Assembly: GCA_947652115.1 (NCBI GenBank) | Contig: OX393569.1 | Span: forward strand, 21,337,773-21,401,772 | Reading direction: 5' to 3' | Length of the DNA: 64,000 nucleotides | DNA from: Blastomussa wellsi | Taxonomy: Eukaryota > Cnidaria > Anthozoa > Scleractinia > Plerogyridae | Shown here: positions 1-11,922 of the stretch, piece by piece | Numbering within the stretch: position 1 is the stretch's first letter | Layout of the letters: every line of letters starts with the position of its first letter | Position numbers and translations under genes: made by a program | The notes under the pieces: generated by a model | Seen by the model: only the letters and a program-made list of their open reading frames with translations | Database searches by the model: none | What the model was told of the DNA's origin: nothing

Positions 1-688
1 TGCACTCGTACATTGATCTTTAACGCTTGATTCCCAATAGAGCCCAAGCTCGTTTTTCTCCTTACAATTTTAGTACATTGTTAAACAAACAGGTGATGAA
101 AATATAGAGAAGAATCAGCGAGGTGATAACAGTGTCTCTATGTACCATCAAATTCTCAGAACAAACGACCATCAACGGTATTGCGATTGGTAATGAGAAT
201 TGATATTTAAAGCTTGAGACCGGCTTTAACTCACATAAATCTAAAAAATAACAACTTTTGCCTGAAGAAAGAAAACATTGCAATTTTTCTTCAGTTAAGG
301 ACAATATGTGCTCCGGTCGTCTCAAAATAAAGTCCCGATTTGAAGAAAACAAACGCGAACTGACGCATGTTCCTTTATTAGATTAGTGATTTAAGCACAA
401 TAAAGCATTAATGTTTCCACTATCTACCCAATCACATAAAAGAGTTGTTGTAAATTGAGCGGACGCTGGGAGACATTTGGCATAAATTTTGTTGGTGATT
501 TTCCTTTCACCTGTTCCGATCATCGGGTTTGTCTGCCGAAAGTCATCAAAGTTTATTATTGATTATTTTTTTCTCCGCTGTCAACATGACCGGAGAAACA
601 TCAAGATTTTTCGCGCTTCGTAAAATCCGACTGGCTTCACAAGGAACGGGTTAAGATCGGAGCTCTCTCTCGAAGCTACTAAAACAGT
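1..688. other. Non-coding region upstream of the first gene
   Basis: No convincing exon is visible on either strand. It probably holds the promoter and 5' leader of the gene whose candidate first coding exon starts at 689. A short upstream reading frame (ATG at about 584, 22 codons, ending in TAA at about 650) precedes that exon, so if the leader extends this far it could act as a uORF. I see no clear TATA box. Confidence 0.4.
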
Positions 689-720
689 ATGGAAAGCTTA
701 CGGCTTAGAGAACGCCAGAG
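689..720 (+). CDS. Candidate first coding exon (MESLRLRERQ) of the SxIP/CaaX protein gene
   Basis: The large ORF at 11923 has no ATG at its beginning and starts right after a splice acceptor, so a first exon must lie upstream. The best candidate is ATG at 689, reading MESLRLRERQ plus two bases, followed by a GTAAAC donor at 721. Its phase is 2, exactly what the acceptor at 11923 needs (AG+T gives Ser), so the joined protein would read MESLRLRERQ-SLPDPSSRGR. A chance phase match has odds of one in three. The implied intron is 11.2 kb and contains an assembly gap. An undetected closer exon is possible. Confidence 0.4.
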
Positions 721-3272
721 GTAAACATGAGGTTTATTGGCTTGATTCGAATGCAAAATTATCATTGGTAGATGGGAGTGTCACATTGTTTGATTCAAGA
801 CGTACTGTTCACATCCCTTATTGTCTTACATTCGTAGGATTTTGGATTTACCTCGAGACCGAACCGACCACCAAGATCCGTCGACTTTGTAAGTACAGCG
901 TTAGATTCACACATTTTTTTCCATAATATCCTGTAACTACAAGCTGATACGCAACTCAAGGTGAATTTGAAGTTGGGCGTGGGTTTGGAATATTTCTTTT
1001 TCGCGGGAATGACTAATTCTAAATGGCAGGTGTCTAGAAGCATTTAAATTTTAAGGAACTCGTCTTTCGCTCTTTACAATGATATTTACGAGAAAGTTAC
1101 TATTCCAGAATGGTTTTTAGAATCAAACAAAAGATATTTACTCCATGAAGATGTTTTTGCGTACATTTGCGCCCTCGAACCGATCGAAAAGCTTTTAACG
1201 ACCAACATAGAGACAATCAATGAAGCCACATTTTCAGTACATTATTCGCGAACTTTTATCGATACGGACAACACAATGAACATCATGAACGCTACTCTTA
1301 AGCGAACTCCCTTGGTTTGAGATTCGTATTGTAGCTGAAAAAGATCTCATCGCTCATCAAGCTTTTTGTAGTATTTTTTTCACTTAGCGTCTATTGTAGA
1401 AATCATATGCAATTTGGTTTTATCGGATCCTCGTTCGGTGGTCTACATTTTTTGGCGTAAAATGAACGATAATTGTAAAATTTATACATGACCTTGTCGA
1501 CACCAGAATGCTGCACAAATGCAGTATATTTATTTCTCAGTATATTTCAATTTCATCAAACCTCGTTCACTGTAAATTTTATGGCGATTTTTTTCTCATG
1601 GCTGATAAGGAAAGTATATTTTGTGTACTGTGTTTTTATCTTATTGAAAAAAAGTTTGCGATTTATCATTTTTATATTCGCCATTTTGAATAGCTTTTAT
1701 ACATGAAATATTTCAGCGCAATAAAGATGTTTTATAAAGGACAAAGTCATCGGGTAGCCGCTAGCCAAGCTGTTTTGTTATTTTCCGTTGCTTGTATTTG
1801 TTTTTCACTGTTGTTTTTTAAACTGCAATTTCTCCTTTTACATATATTTACTCGCTCGGAGCCAGTTAAGTCTAATTTCTGTGACAAAAGTTGTCAGTTT
1901 TAACTGAGACTTTGAAAGTTTGTTTCAAATTCCAATATAGTAGGCATCTGTATAAACAAACCTCAGGTGAGTGATCGATGTATGTTGCAATTCACGACGT
2001 GAATGAGTCCGTATCAGCTGCAAGCACTACAGCCCTGTACACGCTGTACAGGAAAAAATATCTCTGAATTTCATCAAATTTATATTTAATACTCAAGAAA
2101 GAGGTGCTAACCAGCAAAATTAAGTTATGAAATCGATGGTTACACGATGAACCGTAGCTAACTGTCACTCCCAACTGCGAACAAATCATGACATTTTTAT
2201 TATTATTTTAAAGAGAGCCCAGTTACTGTTGACATTTTACTGAGTGAAGATTTATACAACTGAAGTCAGTCAACGAGTAAATTTTAAAAAAGCTTTCATT
2301 TATAGATTTCGTCAAGGGAATTAGGTATTTTTGCTTTAAATCAGTGCTAGAGGGTTACATTTAACATAAATCAGTACATTTTTTAATTAGCGTTAAATTT
2401 TAAAGATCGAACTTTGTGTCAAGCTGCAAACATTACCAAACGAAAATTAAAATCGCTGAAGTAGCTTTATGAGCAATCGAAGCTACTGGATTATAGAAGA
2501 CCATGTTTTAGCTGGTTTATTTATCTGAACCGAAAACAGTTGTTTGCTTACAATTATAACAGGTGAAACACTACTTGAGCTTTCCCTGAACTGAAGTTAG
2601 GCGGCCTGCAGGTGGTGTTACAAGTAGACGAGATCGCTAGCTACAGAATTCTTTACAAATATTCCGTGGTATGACATGAAACAGTATATCTGTATATACA
2701 CTGTTATTTTATGCACTTTCCTTTGTCTCGGGGTTTCTTAATTAGCCAAGTCCGGAAAGCCTCAGTAAATGAAATTGGAATCTGTCGGAACATCTTTCAC
2801 ATCTTCCAGTCCGTCTAATTTTAAATAAATTGAAGTCTTTGTTCATCCTCCATAGGCCGGTTACGTGTTTTTACCTTTTTGTTCCACGCAATACCTTGAT
2901 TTTCCATGAAAAGAACAGATTTTCCATGAAAATCGTGTCGTAACTGAAATCATGTTTTGTTGCTATGCATCAAAAGTAAATTCGAGAGCGTTACATTTAA
3001 ACATGAATAATGAATTAGTAGAAAAGTTTCAATTAACTCTCAAGTCGTCGCTTGCTCTATGAAAATCAGTCAACTTGTACATGGGAGAAAAATAAGTACT
3101 TTTGCATTCTTTGGCAAAGAAATACTCACATATTTTAGAAACAAAAACCCTCTTTAGGGTGATCAATACAGAAGTCTCTTGTTATTGGACATATTTCACA
3201 TGTAATTTCAATATCAAGTTTGTCAGAATTTCGTAATCTTATAATTATGCACTTTTAAAATCATAACTATAT

Positions 3273-3387
3273 AACAATTATTCCATGAGCCCGCGTTGGA
3301 TATGAAGTGATAAAATAACCAACGAGCGCGTAGCGCGAGTTGGTTATAATCACTTCATATCCAACAAGGGCGAATGGAATAATTGTT
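3273..3387. mobile_element. Fold-back MITE, copy 1 (115 bp)
   Basis: A near-palindromic unit beginning AACAATTATTCC and ending GGAATAATTGTT. The arms share the GTTGGATATGAAGTGAT block, which returns inverted as ATCACTTCATATCCAAC, around a GC-rich centre with GCGCG and CGCGC arms. A second copy of the same length lies at 38670-38784, and the similarity continues about 60 bp past the right arm in both. This marks a dispersed non-autonomous DNA element. It has no coding capacity. Confidence 0.85.
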
Positions 3388-4833
3388 TTAGTAAATTCTC
3401 AAACCGGGTTTTGCCGCCGATTTTTATTTCCACAATTTTACATAGCGCGCTCTTTCTTTGGTTCCTTAATACGACTGAAACTTCTTGATATTCCTAGAAC
3501 TTTCATTTTCAGTCCTATTACCATTACTAATTCTGGGTTTTTATATTACATTTCCTCGGTGATTTCATCAAAAAGTCTTTGAGCATGTACAATCCTGTTA
3601 CATATAGTCACGGTTTCAATGCCACAATGACGTGAGTTTTCAAATTACACTCTTTTCTTATTAGAATACATTTTAAAAGAATATATCTCACTTTGTGAGA
3701 TTTTAACGATATTTTAAGGATAAACCCGAGGCTGACATTTGGAAAAGAATGCAATACAGTTATGGGCGAACTAAATCGTGTAAAATTCTCCCTTTCTCTG
3801 TCAAATCTATAGCCAGAATACAACAAAAGCAGTAGCCGTATTTTCATTAATTCGAATTAATAATAATCGCAAAATGGTTGACGTGTCATGTCAGGCTTTA
3901 TTGCCTGCAGTCTGGCTCCAAAATTACTTCAATGATATGCCATCAAAGTCGTGATCGGACAGATAATCTGACGTTTTAGATAGTCCACTTTGTATTGTAT
4001 TCCTTGAACTCTGGAAGAATATTCACAAGAATGTTTCCAGCCAAAAATCGATAGAAGAATTAAAATATTCAGCCTGTGCCGGAAAAAGAATATTCTTATA
4101 AAGAAAAAGAGTGTATTGAGAGATGAATGAGCTATGTAAGATAGGATTAAGCCGATCCTGACTTTTAAACATGCCGCGGCAGGTGAAACTTTCATTTTAT
4201 ATATTGTGAGTATAAAAGGTTCAATTTATTTCATTTCCTAAGGCTATCAATGTTGTCTTTTTCAACCTGGCTTAAGTTGGACGTTTCGTAGCTAGAACGG
4301 CGGAACTAGCGTCGATTTTGAAGATACTGAAAAATTTGAGTTGAAGGCGACATTGTTGCATGTTTAATTTGTAAGTGGTAAATATTGAAGCTCTACATGA
4401 TCCGGACAGTGCGTAACTTATTTCAGTAGCAATTACTCGGAAGAAACCTAACCTTTAAAATCACGCAAAATGTTTCAGAAAATAATAAAGAAATATGACA
4501 AAGACTGAAAATACGCAAAATTTCTAAAAACTGCTTCAAGCTCGTTTAGAAATGCACAGGACAGTGATTGGAAAGTGTGTCTACGTAACAGTGCGGGGAG
4601 ATCCTCGTTATCACTGATAATATGCTACAAGAGTATTGCATCGCAGTGGCAAAAATCAAGGTTTCTCAGTGCTTAAGGGTATTCCAAAATTAAAGCTGAT
4701 TTGAAAAGGGAGTTGCCCATTCATTATCAACAGTATCAAGCCTGGTGTATTTTTTTTATAAAATTTTCTGATTTGGCCGATGTTTCTTCAAAGTAATAAC
4801 CAGACGACACTGAGAAGCACCTATTTAGCACAA

Positions 4834-5082
4834 GTGACCAAAGCGTACTATACGAGTTTGTATGGATTTAAAATTAAGCTGAAAATATTTTTTCTTTTGA
4901 AGAGGTACAGTAACGTTTGAAGCTTTACCTGGAGTCCATTTTGGCTTTTCTACTACAGTTTCTACTGAACATATAAAAAGAGAGGCCTCAGACTTTATTG
5001 CAGCTCTTCAAATGAAAAAGAAGATATTCTCCACTTAATTTTAAATCCATGCAAACTCTTATAGCCGGTACGCTTTGGTCAC
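4834..5082. repeat. Imperfect inverted repeat, about 250 bp
   Basis: The left arm starts GTGACCAAAGCGTAC and continues through TATGGATTTAAAATTAAG. The right arm contains CTTAATTTTAAATCCAT and ends GTACGCTTTGGTCAC. The arms are about 75 bp with several mismatches, surrounding a spacer of about 100 bp. It is probably an old fold-back element. Confidence 0.7.
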
Positions 5083-8000
5083 CTGTACACTGGCCTTCTG
5101 GTTTCATGCAGGCTCGATTTCCGCCGCTTTCTCGCGTCCGATCTTCGTTCTGAGCGCGCGCTCCGGTTCCCGAATGTTCAGCGGATGGTAATGGAGCCCA
5201 GTTCCATGCAGTTCTGAGCTGCAGTGGCAGTTAGCAATGTTTTTTTTGTTTCACAGTGTTTGTTCATAATCCGATCATATCCCGCGCAAATCCCTCTCAA
5301 GCAAGTTATTGGAACCAGATCTCTATAAAGAGCTCAAAATAACCTAAATTGCGCAAATGACTGTAATTCCTAGTTTTATTTTTAAACTGTACCTTGTTCA
5401 GTCAGGTGTTTTAACTTTCGACTATCGAGCATACTCAGTATACTAACAACCTCCTCATGATTATTGCGGTCAACTGAATCACTTCAAGTTTAGAGATCAA
5501 AGCAAACTTAGTAAACTGAGAATTTATAGAAGTTCCGAAGTCTCAGTAAGTGGTTGGTTAATCCGATCTACGGTTTCTTTCTCATCAAATTATCACCTGA
5601 CTGGGCTCCATCACCTTCGTGGTAACAAACTGTTAATCTTAAAAAGTCCGTCACTTTTCTGTTTTAGTGCCTCTTTCCTTGTTACTTTCTCTCATCTCTC
5701 ACTACCTGAGGTACCGTTTCTCGTATTTTTCCGGGCCATCAGTGGAGTCAAAGGACAAGGTCTTCTCCATTCAAAATCAATTAAAAATAAGTCGTTTTTA
5801 CTGGCACGGAAACCTCCAACACGTTTCAAATCGTATGCCAGCGGATTTCCTTCTTTGGATCTCTTTGCGGTCGACTTAGCTCCGCCAAGATCAGGTTTGC
5901 TTCAGACAAAAAATACAAATCTAACAGTAAAGAAAAGGTTTATAAGTTATTTTGGTCAATTTTATTTTATTCAATATTTTCAGTGTGTCTGCGATTGCCA
6001 GACAAGCACGTGGGTTTCCATGCGGTCATCGTAATGAACATTGACGAGTGACATGAAGAGGCGTACAGGCGTATATCGGTTTTCAGTCGATCGATTCGAT
6101 CTTTTTATGGCGACCTTTATGTGTTCTTTCCAACTCGTGCTTGATTTGTGGCGAGTTTTTCGCTTTCTTGTAAATGGCAACTATTCTTTAGCAGGTTTTT
6201 TAGGATAATATTTGACCGCGCTGCCTCTTGAATCTTGGTCAGCAGTTTCATATTTTGGTCGAACCATCTGTGTTGAAATGCTGGCGTTTTTCGGGGAGAG
6301 AGAACCCAGGTTAGTCTTGATCTCCTTCATTTTTTTTTTCTTTATAACTTTCCATTCGTACAGAAACATACTTATAGTTCGATTACTATCGACATATATG
6401 AAAACCATTTGTTTGGTTTTATAGACAAATACAGAATCACTCCAAATTCAAAACTAATATTCATTCAGATCTTTATCGCTGCCGTTTGCTCGACTCGCTA
6501 TCGTCGTTCAGAATGTTTTCGTCGGTTCCTCTGTTACTTAATTACAATACTACATATAATACTTATAATTTAAGTAGTGTGGGCCAAAGCTTCGATTTTC
6601 TTTATTTTCAACTGGATTTTTTTAAATGCCATCGAATGTTGTAAACAAATCGAAAGTATAAGCTTAATAGGTGGGGAGATTTCCAAAAACCAAACCAACC
6701 TGCAGCCACTTTCACAATATTTAAGATAAGCTTAGCTTTTAGCTTTCATGAACATAATGTAACTGATACATTTCATTCGCTTTTTGTTTGGCTCAATACA
6801 GTTTTTTACAAATTTTTAAACCATTGCATTACTTTAAATATAGGTATTACATCACAGTCTTTCGAAATGATAAAACAATAAACCGGTTCTCTGACCCATT
6901 TTCAATAATTTATGTTATGTGCAAAATTATGTTGTTCGAGATTGACATGCATTGTTTGATTTGATCGCATCAGCTGTGAGATTTGTCAGTCACTTGATAT
7001 GTTTGGACTTCTGTGCTGTAGCTATATCTCAGCATATGACCCTCTTCTTAGACCTCTTGCGCTGTAAAGATATATCTGTTTCATGTTTTCATTTATTGTA
7101 AACTTTGTTGACACGTTCAATTTCGAAACACAATTCTCATCTTACCCAGGTTTGTGTATTCGGAGTTTTTACATCAAAATATCTACAGCCAGGGTTGACT
7201 GAAGCAAAGATGCAATTCGTTGTTTTGTTTGGGCGCTACACTGATTTTGGTGGAGTGGAACATCTTTATTTTCATTAGGAGTGATTGAAACCTTGAATTT
7301 GGCCTTTGTATCTTTTCCCATTCGTATCTAGCAGAGACGGAAGTGGGAATCCGAAAGAAGAATTTTTATTTGTGGTAACAGGATTTTTTTCAGTCGGAGT
7401 CTGAGATGATCATCAATACACAATTTGTATGTCATGTAAGCTTTTTGAAGTGTCCGGTTCAACAATAGACAGATTCAATCGGTGTACCGTTTTCTCAAAG
7501 CGAAAAGCAGCAGTTTTTAAGCGATTTCTTTTTTGAAGCATTTCCAATTTGAAGCACAATTGGCAGCATCGTCTTAAGGATTTCTTGTTTTCTTTGTTTG
7601 GGCCGTTGTCTGGGTAGCGTGGGTGATATTTCTGTAATCAACAAGGATTTTTAAATTATTTTTTGAAAAACGTCATTGAAGTTGTGCGCACATAATTTTG
7701 CTTGCATATGTAAGACACACGACCTAAAATGCAACGGGGGGGCAACGATATTGTGACTTAAGATTATTTTTTTACGAGTAGTCAATTGCCCCTGTTTTTC
7801 ACTTGAAAAGCTTTAAATGTGATGAACAAATTAACTTTATATTTGCTCATTTGCCTTTGTGAAGAAGAGACAATATTTCCACAATCGAACATTTGATCGG
7901 CAACAAACATCACGTGTGTCATTGTTTTTATTGGACAAACTCTTTTGTTAGATTGGCAAGCAGATCAAAGTTGTGTTTAGAATATCAACCATTTGAAAAT

Positions 8001-8423
8001 ATTATCAGATCGAATTCTAAAGTGGGGTCTACAGAAAGCGAAATATTTTGGATGAGTTTTGCATTTTCACAAAGTGAAAATATCCGCCCGGAAACGCGAG
8101 AAAATTCACGCAATTAAAAGGGAGTTATAAACACGTTTTCATGTCGCTAATCTCGCAGAAAAGCCCGCCAAAACATGAGCTTTTTCAACCAAAAACCAAA
8201 ATCCATCATTCGATATATTGTACTATGAATAGAACGTGCTTAATTGCGAAATCGTATTGAATAGCAAACTTCCTGCACTTGAACACAAACAAACAAAAAC
8301 TTGTTTAGTCATGTAAGCTTCGGAAAGCCAGTCTCTGATTGGTTACTTGATAGCGTTAGATGACGTCCTATCCGAAGCACATCAAGTAGAGTCGAGCAAA
8401 ACTTGTCGCACAACCCCCTCATT

Positions 8424-8623
8424 NNNNNNNNNNNNNNNNNNNNNNNNNNNNNNNNNNNNNNNNNNNNNNNNNNNNNNNNNNNNNNNNNNNNNNNNNNNNN
8501 NNNNNNNNNNNNNNNNNNNNNNNNNNNNNNNNNNNNNNNNNNNNNNNNNNNNNNNNNNNNNNNNNNNNNNNNNNNNNNNNNNNNNNNNNNNNNNNNNNNN
8601 NNNNNNNNNNNNNNNNNNNNNNN
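8424..8623. other. Assembly gap (200 N)
   Basis: Exactly 200 ambiguous bases, a conventional filler length, so the true size of the missing sequence is unknown. Reading frames crossing it are meaningless. Confidence 1.
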
Positions 8624-11600
8624 GGGGTCTAACTTGGAAATAGGGAGCTATAATTGACAACATAGAGGCACGGTGAATCTGTAAAAAATCGCAGCGTTTT
8701 CAGTTATTACTCCTTTTGGCAGAGAAAGGTCGCTCTTCGAGCTCAATAGCGACGCTCCGCTAGCTAAATTCAAATTTGGTCATGTAACGAATGTTATCAT
8801 GTCTCTTAATGCAAATCGGGCGGCTGGCAATTCTTTAGATGTAGATACCTTGTTTGTAAAGATCAGACTGTGAGTCGGGGCGACGAAAGCGAAATGTTGC
8901 AGTGTAGGTTGGGCAAACATGTTTCAATGAGAGCAGGTTACTTCGATTATGCCTATATAAAATCTAACATCTGACATAATTATTGGCTAACAGATGTACA
9001 AGTGAAAAAAAGTTTAGAATACTTTGTATACGAAACGATTTTCACCGGCAAACAGCCTTCGATGATGTTTTTTAATATGAATGGTGAAAGCGAACAAAAA
9101 TCTCCATTGCGTGTAACAAAGGATTAGTTATGATGAAAATGTCGCAGTTGCTGTCGCCTCGAGACTCCTTCCTGAATTTTTCGCGCTCATTAATATTGTA
9201 ACACTATGGTTGGTCGCACCCAAATGGTCAAAAAATATTAGTATTGTTGCAAGTTGTGTTGTGATAGGTCCGGACAAGCTGTCAGGCATGCACACAGTGA
9301 GTTAGCCGGATGAATGTAAATAAGGCTTCACTTTGAGTTTGCGTTCAATCATCCGTATTTTTAGAAAAATCCGCCAGACAACCGCAAGGGTGGAATTCAA
9401 GGAAATTCAAATGACTTTATTTGCGCGCTTTCAGAAATTTTGTGTACCTCTTTGACAGCAGTTTGTTTATGACCGAGTAATGTAGGGTTGCGGTTTCCGA
9501 GTATTGATTGTGGGCAACGGTGGTATGAGACGAAGCGAGGAAAATTCGCCACTACGAAGATTGCTTTTGTTTTCACGAATCTATTTCTGTTGAGCTTATA
9601 CGGACTGTTTCAAACGAGGGAAATATAATTTGATGAACGAAATCCATTGCCGTTTCGCAGTCATCGTTCTCCGAGCCAACTCGCCCCACTGTATGGAGGA
9701 TGTCTTCCTTCTGGGAAAAACTGGCGCAACCGTAAGTTGAAGAAAATGTTGTTCAATGTCTTCCATTCACGCGTTGATAACAAGAAAGTCAATCGATATC
9801 GACACTTGCATCCCGGGATATAGAAGTGCCGTTCTGTCAACCAGTGCATGTCAGGGTGGTAATTTAGTTTGGAAAACTGGTTTAGCTAGACAGCCGGAAA
9901 AGCAAATTGTCACATCCAGTAGACAGTCACAACATTTTTACCTTATTTTATGTCAGTTTTGTCGTATTGAAGAAGTCAACACCAGACAATCGAACATGTC
10001 GCATTGACAAGTGGCAAATTTCAGAATTTTGGGAAACGATGTGACGTTTTCAATTATTGTTCAATCCAAACACCAATTTTCTCGACATCTGTCATTGCAC
10101 AATCGAAAATAATCATTATGATATTATTTAGGTATCTTGAAATCTTCACGTGTATTCCTCCATCGCTTTGCGAGATCTGTTTGTTTTCAAAACAAGGGAT
10201 ACTTTTAATCTAAATCCCTTGAAATAAAGAGAACGGAATATATAAAAATACTAAATTTCACGCAGAGACTGAGAGTGGTTCGTCTTGGTGTGATTTTCAT
10301 ATGCGACAGCCTTCTAAACACACGAACAAAAATCCCACAAATCTGCTAACAAGTTTGGAAGCGTTGACAAAATTCATTATCCCTTCCTTCGGTATGATAT
10401 GAGAAATAACCAAAGTCCTTAAAATCGTATTGTTAAGCTTTATTACAGAGACACGAACACATTGCTTTAATTTGCGGTTTAATTTGAGAGTTTATTATTT
10501 ACATTTTCCGACTTTGCCCACCCAGGATATGTGCTACTGAGAAGTTTTTATTGTGCTCCGACAAGATACAACAGATCCCTCACATTTAACTTTGTTGCCT
10601 AGAGAAAATTTCAAAGAATTTGTGACCAGTAGTTTGTTCTATCACGTTTTGACCAGCGATTCGTACCATCGACGATTCTGGAAGTATGGTGCAGTTCGTG
10701 TTAAACGTTATTTTGATTTAAGATAAGTTTAATACATTCACAGCGAATCCAATTTCAGTCGATGATCGCCAGCAGATAGGGTAATTTTAATCCAAAAGTC
10801 TTTATTGGTTTTCAATTGTTAAACTAACTTGGTTTGGCAAAGTTACTGTTTGCTTCACTTCGGAAAACAGCTTATTGAGATGTCATAATTTCTGTCAAAA
10901 ATTATCATAAAAATTTGACGACTTTTACAATAGGTATAATGAAGTCGCTCAGGTTGTTCTAAAAGTTGGTTTGCACTGGTTATTTACAAACACGGTGAAA
11001 GTTTGGCTTCTTTTTTGTACATAATATCCTGACACGCGCTGTTTAAAAGGCGGGAACAATTTTAACCTGCACAGCGTTTGTTTCCAAGCCAATTGGAATA
11101 TTCAACACGCGTATGCAAATGTACAAGTGCATGCTAATTCAAAAATTTCACGGATTAGAACTTTTGTTGGCTTGCTGTAGAAGCTTTGAGCGTCACGTTC
11201 AGCGGTGGTCTTTGTTTCCACCTTTAAATTTCAAGGCCATGGTCTTTGTTCACGCTGTTCGCCATTATTCTCGTGTTTGGCCTCCACTCAACAAGGATCC
11301 ATTGTTAACTTAATTGAGGTATTTTTCCACGTGCTTTCAATCATTTCACCCACAAATCAATTAATATCTATACCAGTGGGAGCTCCAATTATCGAAGTTC
11401 TTTGAAAACTTTGTCTTCTTTCTTAAAGTTCTCTAAATGTAATGCCTTCTTAACGTTACAACTCACTCAAGTGAATTAAACTTCCGCAGTTGATTAAACA
11501 CTACCATTATCTCGACAAGTTTTTTTTTTGTAAGAAAGGTTTTGAGAATAGATTGGAATAGATTGGCGTGTTTTCAAAACAAGCTAAACAGCTTGAGTGC

Positions 11601-11922
11601 TTTCAGTTGTTGTTGATCAATTTCGCGAGTTCCCTTGTTGCTATGCATAATTCATAGTTATAGGCGCATGCCACAGTTTATAAATAGCATTTGTATATAA
11701 GCCACTGACACAACAAACAAAGCTGTACTTCCTGTGTGGATTTTAGTTTTACGCTATTCGGGACATACTCATTCGGAGAGTACGTTTGATTTCTCAATAC
11801 CAGTAATGAATATTTCGTGAAATCCGCAAACTCGGCCAATTCAATTACTTGATCCTTTGATTGCAATCAGTACACGAAGTATTTTACCAGACCAAAACTA
11901 ATCGTGCGTTTTTCATTCGCAG

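Larger units (their letters stand above)
721..11922 (+). other. Long gene-free stretch, probably intron 1 of the SxIP/CaaX gene
   Basis: About 11 kb without a supported exon. The reading frames here are short, mostly lack an ATG or domain, and look random. It contains a fold-back MITE at 3273-3387, an inverted repeat at 4834-5082 and the N gap at 8424-8623. A strong donor-like sequence (CTCAG/GTGAGT near 1965) follows no open frame and could end an untranslated exon. The stretch ends in the acceptor TTCATTCGCAG at 11922. Confidence 0.45.

Noticed and set aside
11861..11922. Extension of the big ORF upstream of the acceptor
   Set aside because: No ATG is present in this part and the sequence ends in a pyrimidine-rich acceptor, so it is read as intron.
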